Part shown: positions 38,195 to 47,207 of the stretch, piece by piece | Numbering within the stretch: position 1 is the first letter of the stretch | How the letters are laid out: each line of letters starts with the position of its first letter | Assembly: GCF_005221385.1 (NCBI RefSeq) | Contig: NZ_CP039903.1 | Span: 2,857,001 to 2,921,000, forward strand | Length of the DNA stretch: 64,000 nt | Reading direction: 5' to 3' | DNA from: Agrobacterium tumefaciens | Lineage (GTDB): Bacteria; Pseudomonadota; Alphaproteobacteria; Rhizobiales; Rhizobiaceae | Notes under the pieces: model-generated | The model's database searches: none | What the model was told of the DNA's origin: nothing | What the model saw: only the letters and a program-made list of their open reading frames with translations | Position numbers and translations under genes: made by a program

Positions 38195-38614
38195 ATGGCA
38201 TTTGACGCCACTTTGGATATCGGAACGAGGCTGCGGCGCTCGGGGCTGCGCCCCACGCGTCAGCGTGTGGCTTTGGGCGATCTTCTCTTCGCAAAGGGTG
38301 ATCGCCACCTGACGGTCGAGGAACTGCACGATGAGGCGGTCACCGCTGGCGTGCCTGTTTCTCTCGCCACGGTCTATAACACGCTGCATCAGTTTACCGA
38401 GGCCGGCCTCATCCGCGTTCTGGCTGTCGAGGGTGCGCGCACCTATTTCGACACCAACGTGTCGGATCACCACCATTTCTTCGTTGAGGGCGAGAACGAG
38501 GTTCTCGACATCCCCGTCAACAATCTCCACATCGGCAACCTGCCGGAAGCGCCTGAAGGCATGGAAATCGCCCATGTAGATGTGGTCATCCGCCTTCGCC
38601 GCAAGCGCGGCTGA
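38195..38614 (+). CDS. irr: Iron response regulator Irr (Fur family)
   Basis: This 139-residue transcriptional regulator controls heme and iron genes in Rhizobiales. A winged-helix DNA-binding domain (about 10-85) has RLRRSGLRPTRQRVALGDLL and SLATVYNTLHQFTEAGLIR. The metal and heme-related histidine cluster DHHHFF (about 92-97) is the Irr hallmark. The dimer domain ends in a basic tail (RLRRKRG). It lacks the N-terminal heme regulatory motif (GCPW) of Bradyrhizobium Irr, as expected for the Rhizobiaceae type. ATG 38195 gives the conserved MAFDATLDIGTRLR start. Confidence 0.93.
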   Translation: MAFDATLDIGTRLRRSGLRPTRQRVALGDLLFAKGDRHLTVEELHDEAVTAGVPVSLATVYNTLHQFTEAGLIRVLAVEGARTYFDTNVSDHHHFFVEGENEVLDIPVNNLHIGNLPEAPEGMEIAHVDVVIRLRRKRG

Positions 38615-38639
38615 GGCCCTCGGCAGATACCGGAAATGA

Positions 38640-38663
38640 AAATGGCGCCCACGGGCGCCATTT
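38640..38663. terminator. Bidirectional terminator after irr
   Basis: A 10-bp inverted repeat AAATGGCGCC/GGCGCCATTT has a 4-base CACG loop, with A-run left and T-run right. It separates converging irr and the TRIC-like gene. Confidence 0.85.
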
Positions 38664-38687
38664 CTGTTTCAGGCGGCTTTAGCCCGC

Positions 38688-39326
38688 TCACTTCATGATA
38701 TCTTCGGGGCGCCTGCCGGGCTTGGCCCTGTAGGGCGGGAAAGTCCATCCGAAGATCAGCGCTCCAGACCGGACGCCGAAAGCCGTCAATACGCCGGCGG
38801 CGGATGCGGCATAAAGCGGTGCGCCGAGGAAATAGACGACAATGAAGGTGGAAGAGCCCAAAAGCGCGCAGGTGATGTAGATTTCCGGTCGCAGAAGCAC
38901 GGAGGGTTCCCCGGCGAGAATATCGCGCAGCACGCCGCCGAATGTGGCCGTCAGAACACCGGTGACAATGGCAACCGTTGCAGAGCCGCTTGCGGCGAGG
39001 CCCTTGGCTGCCCCCATCACGCAATAAGCGGAGAGGCCAAGGGCATCGAGCCATAGCAGCACCCGGTAACGGGATTCGAAAAGATGTGCTGTAAAGAACA
39101 GCAGGACAGCGACCGATACGCAGACCAGAATATAGGTTGGGTTCACCACCCAGAAGACCGGCGCCCTGCCCAGCACGAGGTCACGCACCGTGCCACCGCC
39201 GATCCCGGTCGCGGCTGCGAAAAACAGGAAACCGATCAGGTCGAGCTGCTTGCGCGAGGCGGCCAGGGCACCGGTTGCGGCAAAGATGGCGACACCGGCA
39301 TAGTCGAGAAAACCCAGCAGTGTCAT
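38688..39326 (-). CDS. TRIC-like cation channel family protein (UPF0126/YicG type)
   Basis: This 212-residue inner-membrane protein has seven hydrophobic segments. It is built as two repeats of the glycine-rich motif: FAAATGIGGGTVRDLVLG and GVLTATFGGVLRDILAG. This duplicated GGGxxRD pattern is diagnostic for the family, which structural work links to trimeric intracellular cation channels. The physiological ion in bacteria is unsure. ATG 39326 (MTLLGFLDYAG) is the usual start; a GGGGGAACC lies just upstream. It is a single gene converging on irr. Confidence 0.88.
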   Translation of the reverse strand: MTLLGFLDYAGVAIFAATGALAASRKQLDLIGFLFFAAATGIGGGTVRDLVLGRAPVFWVVNPTYILVCVSVAVLLFFTAHLFESRYRVLLWLDALGLSAYCVMGAAKGLAASGSATVAIVTGVLTATFGGVLRDILAGEPSVLLRPEIYITCALLGSSTFIVVYFLGAPLYAASAAGVLTAFGVRSGALIFGWTFPPYRAKPGRRPEDIMK

Positions 39327-39447
39327 AAAAAGGTTCCCCCGAAACATGGGCTGCGAACACGTCAGTGTCGCGCAAGCACTAAACTCTAGGCTGGCCGCCC
39401 GGATGATCGCAACATCCATAACCGAAACGGATGCAAAGGAAAATGCC

Positions 39448-39921
39448 GTGCGAATCGCTATCGTTGTCGCTCTTCAGACACTGGTTCTTCTGATGTTTCC
39501 GGTGGCGCTGGCGGCACAGCAGCAGCTGGTGAACGATCCCGAGATTTATGAAAAGGACCATTTCCGCAAGGAGTGCAAGGTGGCGGCCTTCGGCGACGAT
39601 TTTGTCATACGGCTGGATATCAATAATGACGGGCTGATGGATGCCGTCGTCAATCACGGTGTTCTGGATTGCGACGGCGAAAAAGGCCGCGCCTGTGACG
39701 ACGAGGGATGCCCTTACAATTTCTATGTCCAGGTGAAGGAGGGCGGTTATCTGATGATCGCCACGGCCCGAATTTACGGCTACGATTTCATCAAGCGTTT
39801 CGGCAACATGGTCTTCGTGCTGAAGATGCATCCGCGTTATTGCGAACGCACCGACAAGGAGCCTTGCCTGATGACGGTGCGGGTGCGCGGCACGAAATTC
39901 GTCACCATTTCGCGAAAGTGA
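39448..39921 (+). CDS. Secreted hypothetical protein with a calcium-loop-like motif
   Basis: This 157-residue protein starts at GTG 39448 in the annotation, because AAGGA lies 7 bases before it and the result is a clean signal peptide (RIAIVVALQTLVLLMFPVALA, cleaved near AAQQQ). The mature part contains DINNDGLMDAVV, a DxNxDG loop like those of EF-hand or FG-GAP/VCBS repeats. It also has six cysteines in three close pairs, which suggests disulfides in the periplasm. I do not recognise a named family. Codon use matches the neighbours. An earlier start at ATG 39403 is less likely. Confidence 0.7.
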   Translation: MRIAIVVALQTLVLLMFPVALAAQQQLVNDPEIYEKDHFRKECKVAAFGDDFVIRLDINNDGLMDAVVNHGVLDCDGEKGRACDDEGCPYNFYVQVKEGGYLMIATARIYGYDFIKRFGNMVFVLKMHPRYCERTDKEPCLMTVRVRGTKFVTISRK

Positions 39922-39933
39922 CGGCGGCAGTCC

Positions 39934-40644
39934 TTATGGCGCAATCCGCCGGATTTTGACCCTCTGATTGTATCGCTGGCGAAGCGAGCGCGGAATGACG
40001 AGGGTGGCGAAGCCTATAGCGAAAACCGAAGCCGCAACCACCCATAGGGCATCCGAATGCAGTGTGGCGCCTAACACGGCGCCGCAGATTGCGCCGGTGA
40101 TCATGCCGAGCCATGGTACGATCTGGATGCCCCAGTCGAGGCTGCGTTCGCCGAGCAGAAAGCGACCGATGCCGCGACCGAAACGGGAAAGGGCGCCGGT
40201 TACATAGGTCAGCCCGATAGGCAGCCCCTCAATATGCTCCACGGCGGCATTGACCATGCCCATGGCAAAAACGACGAGATAAAATTGCACGAGACCGGAA
40301 GCCTCGTCGCGCAGCAGTGCCGCAATCGCCAGCAGCCCGCCCACCGTCATAAGAACCGCAAAGATGCGTCGGTCGAATTTATGCGCCACCACGATGCCGC
40401 CGGCATTGCCCGCCACGAAGGCGACGATGGCGAAAAGCAGTTTGACGGCGTGGGCGTATATGCCTGCCTCCATCGAGACTGCAGCGCGTGTGGTGTTGCC
40501 AGTCATGAAGGAGACGAAATCTCCGGAAACGTAAAGACCCACCGCATCCGTCATGCCGGCGATGAAGGAAATGGCGGCAACCAGCGCAATGCCGGTTCCG
40601 GTGCGCCTTGCCTTGATGATGTTGCGACGTCTCTGTCTGGTCAT
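39934..40644 (-). CDS. YoaK family (DUF1275) membrane protein
   Basis: This 236-residue protein has six hydrophobic segments. SFIAGMTDAVGLYVSGDFVSFMTGNTTR near residues 26-53 is the DUF1275 signature region (Asp/Ala-rich helix, then FxxxxTGN). AGNAGGIVVAHKF is the second-repeat counterpart. The function of the family is unknown; some annotate it as a transporter-like protein. It converges with the secreted hypothetical gene 12 bases away. Confidence 0.85.
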   Translation of the reverse strand: MTRQRRRNIIKARRTGTGIALVAAISFIAGMTDAVGLYVSGDFVSFMTGNTTRAAVSMEAGIYAHAVKLLFAIVAFVAGNAGGIVVAHKFDRRIFAVLMTVGGLLAIAALLRDEASGLVQFYLVVFAMGMVNAAVEHIEGLPIGLTYVTGALSRFGRGIGRFLLGERSLDWGIQIVPWLGMITGAICGAVLGATLHSDALWVVAASVFAIGFATLVIPRSLRQRYNQRVKIRRIAP

Positions 40645-40752
40645 GGCAGCTCGATGCGAAAACGGCGAACCGGTGCAGGTCCGTATAACTCTATGTGTAG
40701 GACGGTAGGTGCCCGATTTGCAATCTTTCCGGAAGCGAGCAAACGCCTCTAC

Positions 40753-40766
40753 TTTGTCTAGACAAA
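40753..40766. promoter_or_regulatory. HutC-type GntR operator in front of the ABC transporter operon
   Basis: A perfect 14-bp palindrome TTTGTCTAGACAAA whose core GTCTAGAC fits the HutC-subfamily consensus GTMTAKAC. It lies 80 bases before the binding-protein gene. The last gene of the same operon encodes a HutC-like GntR regulator, so autoregulation is the natural reading. Confidence 0.7.
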
Positions 40767-40845
40767 TCTAAAAACCCTGCCTACGATGCCTCAAATAAAG
40801 CGATAAAAAATGTCGCACAAAAATAAATCAAAAGGGGTTCAGACC

Positions 40846-41787
40846 ATGAAAAAAACGTGGGTTATCGCCACAATTGCAGCGCTTCTCTCATCCGCTTCCG
40901 CCTATGCTGAGACATCGGTGACCATCGGCATGTCCGGCTGGACCGGTTTTGCGCCGCTTACCCTTGCCAAGCAGGCGGGTATTTTTGAAAAGAACGGCCT
41001 GAAGGTCGATATCAAGAAGATACCGCAGGCCAGCCGGCATCTGGCCCTCGCTTCCGGTGACATCCAGTGCGCCGCCACCACGGTGGAAACATGGATCGCC
41101 TGGAACGCCAATGGCGTGAAAGCGACCCAGATTTTCCAGATGGACAAATCCCATGGTGCCGATGGTATCGCGGTGCGCAGCGACGTCTCAAAGGTCGCGG
41201 ACCTCAAGGGCAAGACGATTGCCGCTTCCGCGCCGGGCACCTCTCCCTATTTCTTCCTTGCCTGGATCCTCAAGGAAAACGGCATGACCCTGAAGGATGT
41301 GAAGGTCGTCAACCTTGAGCCGGGACCGGCCGCGCAGGCATTCGTCGCCGGCCAGAATGATGCGGCCATGACCTATGAACCCTATCTGTCCACCGTGCGC
41401 GCTGCCCCCGACAAGGGCAAAATCCTCGCCACGACGCTCGATTATCCCGCTGTTATGGATACGTTCGGCTGCACACCGGATTTCCTGAAGGACAATCCGC
41501 AGGCGGCGAAAGCCCTGGCGGACAGCTATTTCCAGGCGCTCGACCTCATCAAGGCGGACCCTGAGAAATCCTATGCGACGATGGGTGCCGATGTGAAGCA
41601 GGCGGGAGAGGCCTTTGCGGCTTCGGCAAAGTTCCTGGAATGGCAGGACAAGGCCGCCAACCAGAAATTCTTCGAAGGTGAGTTCAAGACCTTCTCCGAA
41701 AAGTCGGCCGATCTGCTTCTCGAAATCGGCGTGATCAAGTCGAAGCCCGATCTTTCGACGCTCGCGGATACATCCTTCATCAAGTAA
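40846..41787 (+). CDS. ABC transporter substrate-binding protein (nitrate/taurine/thiamine-precursor type)
   Basis: This 313-residue periplasmic protein has a signal peptide (MKKTWVIATIAALLSSASAYA, cleaved before ETSV). The mature part is of the NMT1/TauA-like class: GMSGWTGFAPLTLAKQAGIFEKNGL, then GKTIAASAPGTSPYFFL and EPYLSTVR. These proteins bind small organic or inorganic anions or amines; the ligand here cannot be told. ATG 40846 is preceded by AAAGGGG. It heads an operon of binding protein, permease, ATPase and GntR regulator. Confidence 0.88.
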   Translation: MKKTWVIATIAALLSSASAYAETSVTIGMSGWTGFAPLTLAKQAGIFEKNGLKVDIKKIPQASRHLALASGDIQCAATTVETWIAWNANGVKATQIFQMDKSHGADGIAVRSDVSKVADLKGKTIAASAPGTSPYFFLAWILKENGMTLKDVKVVNLEPGPAAQAFVAGQNDAAMTYEPYLSTVRAAPDKGKILATTLDYPAVMDTFGCTPDFLKDNPQAAKALADSYFQALDLIKADPEKSYATMGADVKQAGEAFAASAKFLEWQDKAANQKFFEGEFKTFSEKSADLLLEIGVIKSKPDLSTLADTSFIK

Positions 41788-41928
41788 CGCCCACAGGCGG
41801 CTTCATTCCCCTGCCGGAATGTTGCCGCCAATGACATGCAGGAAAGCGTCTTCTACGCCGCGAATGGCGTGAGGCGCCTTGAGGCCGCGGCGCAGCTGCC
41901 GCGCTGGTTCTCCCACACAGGCGACAGA

Positions 41929-42702
41929 ATGCAACCACTTCAACCCATCAGGAACAGCACGAGAATTGCCCTCGGCATTCTGTTCTTCGTGCTGTTTTTC
42001 TCCGCCTGGGGCCTCGCCACGCTGGGCGGCTTCGTATCGCCGACTTTTCTGGCCGACCCCATCACCATGCTGAAGGACGGCATCTATCTGCTGACCGATC
42101 AGGGCTTTGCCAGTGATATCGGCATGACCATCTGGCGCGTGGTGGGCGGTTTTGTGCTGGCGTCGGTCGTCGCCGTGCCTGTTGGCATCGCCATGGGGGC
42201 TTATAAGCCCATCGAGGCTTTGCTTGAGCCCTTCGTATCCTTCGCCCGCTACCTCCCGGCTTCCGCCTTCGTGCCGCTGCTTATTCTTTGGGCCGGCATT
42301 GGTGAGATGCAGAAACTACTGGTTATCTTCATCGGCGCGGTCTTCCAGATCATCCTGATGGTGGCCGTGGCTGTCGCCGGCACGCGGCGCGATCTGGTGG
42401 AGGCCGCCTACACGCTGGGTGCGAAAGACCGGGGTGTGGTGCGCCGTGTCCTTATTCCCGCCAATGCGCCTGACATTGCCGAAATCCTCCGTCTCGTTCT
42501 CGGCTGGGCCTGGACCTATGTCATCGTCGCCGAACTCATCGGTGCTTCCTCGGGCATCGGTTATATGATTATCAACAGCCAGGCGTTGATGGCGACCGGC
42601 CAGATCATCTTCGGCATCATCGTCATCGGTGTTATCGGCCTCATTTCCGATTTCGCGTTCAAATCGCTGAACCGGAAGCTTTTCGCCTGGAGGCTTGCCT
42701 GA
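41929..42702 (+). CDS. ABC transporter permease (BPD_transp_1, SsuC/TauC type)
   Basis: This 257-residue inner-membrane permease has six helices. The ATPase-contact EAA loop is EAAYTLGAKDRGVVRRVLIP (about 167-186), followed by the conserved AWTYVIVAELIGASSGIGYMI. ATG 41929 is chosen because it gives the usual length; another ATG at 41836 would add 31 residues of non-hydrophobic sequence and cannot be ruled out. The stop overlaps the ATPase start (TGATG). Confidence 0.88.
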   Translation: MQPLQPIRNSTRIALGILFFVLFFSAWGLATLGGFVSPTFLADPITMLKDGIYLLTDQGFASDIGMTIWRVVGGFVLASVVAVPVGIAMGAYKPIEALLEPFVSFARYLPASAFVPLLILWAGIGEMQKLLVIFIGAVFQIILMVAVAVAGTRRDLVEAAYTLGAKDRGVVRRVLIPANAPDIAEILRLVLGWAWTYVIVAELIGASSGIGYMIINSQALMATGQIIFGIIVIGVIGLISDFAFKSLNRKLFAWRLA

Positions 42703-43487
42703 TGAGCGAACTCGTTATCAAGGGCGTCAGCCGCACCTTTCCGGGCGTGCAGGGCGGGCAGCCGACACTGGCCTTGCAGCCGACCAATCTGGAAATCCCG
42801 CGAAATGATTTCGTTACCATCCTTGGCCCGTCGGGCTGCGGAAAATCGACCCTGCTGCGCATCATCGCCGGGCTTGACCGCCCGACGACCGGCGAGGTCC
42901 TGCTGTCCGGCAAGGCGGTGACGGGACCGGGAGCGGATCGCGGCATGGTGTTCCAGTCCTACACGCTGTTTCCCTGGCTGACGATCCGCGAAAACGTCGC
43001 CTTCGGTCTGCGCGAACGCGGCGTCGCCGAGAAGGAAAAATGGGAGATCGTCGATAGTTATATCGATAAGGTCGGCCTGCGCGGTTTCGAGAACCATTGG
43101 CCGAAACAGCTGTCCGGCGGCATGCAGCAGAGAACGGCCATTGCCCGCGCCCTGGCGAACGGCCCGAAAATCCTGCTGCTTGATGAGCCTTTTGGCGCTC
43201 TCGACAACCAGACGCGCGGGCTGATGCAGGAATTGCTGCTCGGCATCTGGGAGCGGGAGCAGAAGACCGTCATTTTCGTCACCCATGACATCGAAGAAGC
43301 GGTCTTCATGGCATCGCGTGTGGTGACCATGTCGGCAAGGCCGGGTCGCATCAAGTCGATCACGCCGGTCGACCTGCCGCATCCGCGTCACTACACCGTC
43401 AAGGCCAGCCCGGAATTTTCGCAGCTGCGCGCGAAGCTGACGGAGGAAATCCGCAGCGAGGCGATCGCCGCCGCTGCCCATGGATAG
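42702..43487 (+). CDS. ABC transporter ATP-binding protein (SsuB/TauB type)
   Basis: This 261-residue cytoplasmic ATPase has Walker A GPSGCGKST (about residues 43-51), Q-loop MVFQSYTLFPWLT, signature LSGGMQQRTAIARAL, Walker B ILLLDEPFGALD and the H-loop VTHDIEEAVFMA. The arrangement is that of nitrate/sulfonate/taurine importers. It overlaps the permease by 1 base and is followed 35 bases later by the GntR gene. Confidence 0.92.
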   Translation: MSELVIKGVSRTFPGVQGGQPTLALQPTNLEIPRNDFVTILGPSGCGKSTLLRIIAGLDRPTTGEVLLSGKAVTGPGADRGMVFQSYTLFPWLTIRENVAFGLRERGVAEKEKWEIVDSYIDKVGLRGFENHWPKQLSGGMQQRTAIARALANGPKILLLDEPFGALDNQTRGLMQELLLGIWEREQKTVIFVTHDIEEAVFMASRVVTMSARPGRIKSITPVDLPHPRHYTVKASPEFSQLRAKLTEEIRSEAIAAAAHG

Positions 43488-43522
43488 TTGATCCAGCGAA
43501 CCGGGAGGAGAGAAGCATCGGG

Positions 43523-44260
43523 ATGAGGAGTACAGGCGCCGATCTTCAGGAGAAATCACTGCACGAGCGCATCCGCAACGATGTCGAGCGCCATATCATG
43601 TCAGGCGAATGGCCGCCGGGCTATCGTATTCCCTTCGAACACGAGATGACCCGGCAATATGCCTGTTCGCGCATGACGGTGAACAAGGCGTTGGGCGAGT
43701 TGGTGCAGCGCGGCCTGATTGAAAGACGCCGACGCCTCGGCACCTTCGTTCGCCAGCCCCATGCGCAATCGGCCGTGCTGGAAATCCATGATATCGAGCG
43801 GGAGGTTCAGGCCCTCGGCCTCGTTTACGGATACCGTCTAGACAAGCGACGTCTGCGCCCTGCGGGTGAAAAAGACAGCGCGGCAATGGCGCTTGCCGCC
43901 GACGCCCGGGTGCTGGAACTCACCTGCACGCACTTTGCCGGCGGCATTCCCTTTTGCCTTGAAGAACGCATTATAAATGTCACCGCCGTCCCGGAGGCGG
44001 AATTTACGGATTTTTCGCAGACCGGTCCGGGCACCTGGCTGTTGAAGATGGTGCCCTGGAGTGCAGCCGAACATCGCATCAGCGCAGTCTCCGCCGACCG
44101 CAAGAATGCGGTGGCGTTGGGCATCGCATCCGGTGCAGCATGTCTGGTCATCGACCGCCGTACCTGGCACGGGACGGATTACGTCACCCGCGTTCGGGTG
44201 ACCTATCCCGGCGACCGGCATGCCCTGGTGGCGCAATTTTCGCCGTCGCAAAACGGCTGA
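43523..44260 (+). CDS. GntR family regulator, HutC-like with UTRA domain
   Basis: This 245-residue regulator has an N-terminal winged helix (about 12-78): LHERIRNDVERHIMSGEWPPGYRIPFEHE, then CSRMTVNKALGELVQRGLI and RLGTFV. This is close in style to the histidine-utilisation repressor HutC. The UTRA effector domain spans about 100-240. No hut genes are present, so the effector is more likely the substrate of the preceding ABC importer. A core operator octamer GTCTAGAC occurs inside this gene (43836-43843) as well as before the operon. Confidence 0.9.
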   Translation: MRSTGADLQEKSLHERIRNDVERHIMSGEWPPGYRIPFEHEMTRQYACSRMTVNKALGELVQRGLIERRRRLGTFVRQPHAQSAVLEIHDIEREVQALGLVYGYRLDKRRLRPAGEKDSAAMALAADARVLELTCTHFAGGIPFCLEERIINVTAVPEAEFTDFSQTGPGTWLLKMVPWSAAEHRISAVSADRKNAVALGIASGAACLVIDRRTWHGTDYVTRVRVTYPGDRHALVAQFSPSQNG

Positions 44261-44284
44261 GGCCACGCGAGCGGTCACTTTTTT

Positions 44285-44336
44285 GTAAAGAAGAGTTTAC
44301 GGGTCGTCTTTTGATAATATAATAGTTGTCAAAAGA
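44285..44336. promoter_or_regulatory. Two inverted repeats upstream of exbB
   Basis: GTAAA-N6-TTTAC at 44285-44300 and TCTTTTGA-N14-TCAAAAGA at 44307-44336 (perfect 8-bp arms). Both lie in the AT-rich 193-base exbB upstream gap. TonB-system genes in rhizobia are usually iron-controlled, but the second repeat does not have the TGA-N9-TCA spacing I associate with RirA sites. Confidence 0.45.
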
Positions 44337-44453
44337 ACTCAGGTTTATTATCGGAACGTCAAGCTTTCACGACGGCATCCGTTCATGACCCCGGCTTTCA
44401 CGAACCGGCCAATCTACGGATGAGTTCATCGACGGAAATCCGGGATAAAAATT

Positions 44454-45662
<1,209 letters not shown>

Positions 45663-45668
45663 TCGGTC

Positions 45669-46154
45669 ATGGCTGGCGGTATTCGCGAAAATAGCGGAGA
45701 CGATCTCTCCGAAAACCACGAGATCAACGTCACGCCATTCATCGACGTGATGCTGGTTCTGCTCATCATCTTCATGGTGGCTGCGCCGTTGGCCACGGTG
45801 GATGTGAATGTCGATCTTCCCGCATCCACCGCCAAGCCGGCGGAGCGTCCGGAAGAACCGCTTTATCTGACGGTCAAGGACGATCTCTCGCTTAACCTCG
45901 GCAATGATGTCGTTGCCCGGGAAGCACTGGCGGCCTCGATCGACCGGCAGACGGGTGGCAAGAAGGATACGCGCATTTTCCTGCGCGCCGACAAGGCCGT
46001 CGACTACGGTCACTTCATGGAAATCATGAACCTGCTTAGGGATGCCGGCTATCTGAAGATCGCCCTGGTGGGTCTGGAAAATGTCGGTGCGGCATCGCCG
46101 CCCGCCAATGCTGCCCAGCCCGCCGCGCCGACGGCGCCGGGAACGGCGCCATGA
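45669..46154 (+). CDS. exbD: TonB-system protein ExbD
   Basis: This 161-residue protein has one membrane helix (about residues 22-43). The start is cytoplasmic: ENHEINVTPFIDVMLVLLII carries the proton-carrying Asp of the PFIDVMLVLL motif. The periplasmic domain follows and ends with an Ala/Pro-rich tail. It forms the proton motor with ExbB. It starts 6 bases after exbB and its stop overlaps the tonB start by 4 bases. Confidence 0.95.
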   Translation: MAGGIRENSGDDLSENHEINVTPFIDVMLVLLIIFMVAAPLATVDVNVDLPASTAKPAERPEEPLYLTVKDDLSLNLGNDVVAREALAASIDRQTGGKKDTRIFLRADKAVDYGHFMEIMNLLRDAGYLKIALVGLENVGAASPPANAAQPAAPTAPGTAP

Positions 46155-47077
46155 CTGAAAACGGCTACCCGCAGTCCCGACATTCCCGTCTGGGGGAAGT
46201 GACGCTGTGGTCCGCCGCGGCGCTGCTGATGCTGAGCGTTCATGCCGGTTTTGCCTATTATCTGATGCAGGAACCGGAAGAACTCGATGCCGGCGGGCCG
46301 CCGCCAGCTGCGATCATGATCGAGATGGCGGCGATACCGGAAGCCGTCCACACCGAGGAAACGACACCGGCGCAGGACGTCGAGGACGCCGAAGAGGTAA
46401 AGAGCGACAACAGCCAGCCGATGGAGGAACCTCCACCGGAGGAACCGCCGCCACCGGAACCGGTTGCGGAAACGCCACCGCCGGAACCCCTGCAGCCGCC
46501 GGAACCGCCGGTTGAGGAGATTGTCGAGCCGCAGGAAATTCCTGAGCCGGTAGAGCAGATCGACCCCGTGCAGGAACAGATGATGGCGGAACTCGAAAAT
46601 ATCGAGGTTCCCTTGCCTGTCATTCGGCCGCCACCGCCGCCCGTTGAAAAGAAGGTCGAAAAGAAAGAGCCGGAAGAGAAAAAGAAGGTCGAGCGCCAGC
46701 GCCCCAAACCGCAGCAGGCATCGGAATTGCGTGAAACGGCAAAGGCCGAGGCACAGCAGTCCGACAGGACAGCGGCATCGCGCAACAATGCCGGGTTCTT
46801 TTCTTCTTCTTCCGCCTCACCGGCAAAGTGGGGATCGAAGGTTCGCTCACATATCCAGCGGCGCAAGCCACGTTCGCTTCGCAGTGATGCAATGACAGCA
46901 ACGGTGCGGTTCAGGGTCAATGATGCAGGCGCGATCAGCGGGGTCAGCGTGGTCCAATCTACCGGCGATTCCTCAATCGACCAGCAGATTGCGGCCTGGA
47001 TTCAGAGTGCGTCACCTGTGCCTGCTCCGCCTCCGGAAGCAAGCAAGACGATCACGCTACCGATCAGCATCCGCTAG
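46151..47077 (+). CDS. tonB: Energy transducer TonB
   Basis: This 308-residue protein has an N-terminal anchor (about residues 18-39, LWSAAALLMLSVHAGFAYYL). A Pro/Glu-rich rod (about 85-165) turns into a Lys/Glu-rich stretch (about 165-185). The C-terminal domain (about 225-308) has TATVRFRVNDAGAISGVSVVQ and ends in PISIR. It transmits proton-motive force to outer-membrane receptors for siderophores or heme. It is last of the exbB-exbD-tonB operon. Confidence 0.94.
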   Translation: MTENGYPQSRHSRLGEVTLWSAAALLMLSVHAGFAYYLMQEPEELDAGGPPPAAIMIEMAAIPEAVHTEETTPAQDVEDAEEVKSDNSQPMEEPPPEEPPPPEPVAETPPPEPLQPPEPPVEEIVEPQEIPEPVEQIDPVQEQMMAELENIEVPLPVIRPPPPPVEKKVEKKEPEEKKKVERQRPKPQQASELRETAKAEAQQSDRTAASRNNAGFFSSSSASPAKWGSKVRSHIQRRKPRSLRSDAMTATVRFRVNDAGAISGVSVVQSTGDSSIDQQIAAWIQSASPVPAPPPEASKTITLPISIR

Positions 47078-47080
47078 AGC

Positions 47081-47138
47081 CCGTTTAAATCAAACGGATA
47101 TGTCCACTATTCCTCACGCGCATATCCGTTTGCGCGTG
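47081..47138. repeat. Interlocked inverted repeats after tonB
   Basis: Three overlapping inverted repeats occupy 58 bases: CCGTTT/AAACGG (47081-47097), CAAACGGATATG/CATATCCGTTTG (47091-47102 and 47121-47132, perfect 12 bp, 18-base spacer), and CACGCG/CGCGTG (47115-47138). The first two share AAACGG, so the hairpins exclude each other. There is no T-run, so it is not a standard terminator. It may be a copy of a dispersed rhizobial intergenic palindrome. Confidence 0.6.
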
Positions 47139-47207
47139 AATAAGATTTCGCGAATGTTTTCGATGGTGTAGGTCTTTGTCGACTTTACCAAGCAGAGGCA
47201 TTCCGGA

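Noticed and set aside
43523..44260. Calling the GntR regulator HutC of a histidine-utilisation operon
   Set aside because: The DNA-binding domain is HutC-like, but no hutU, hutH, hutI or hutG gene is present; the gene belongs to an ABC importer operon.
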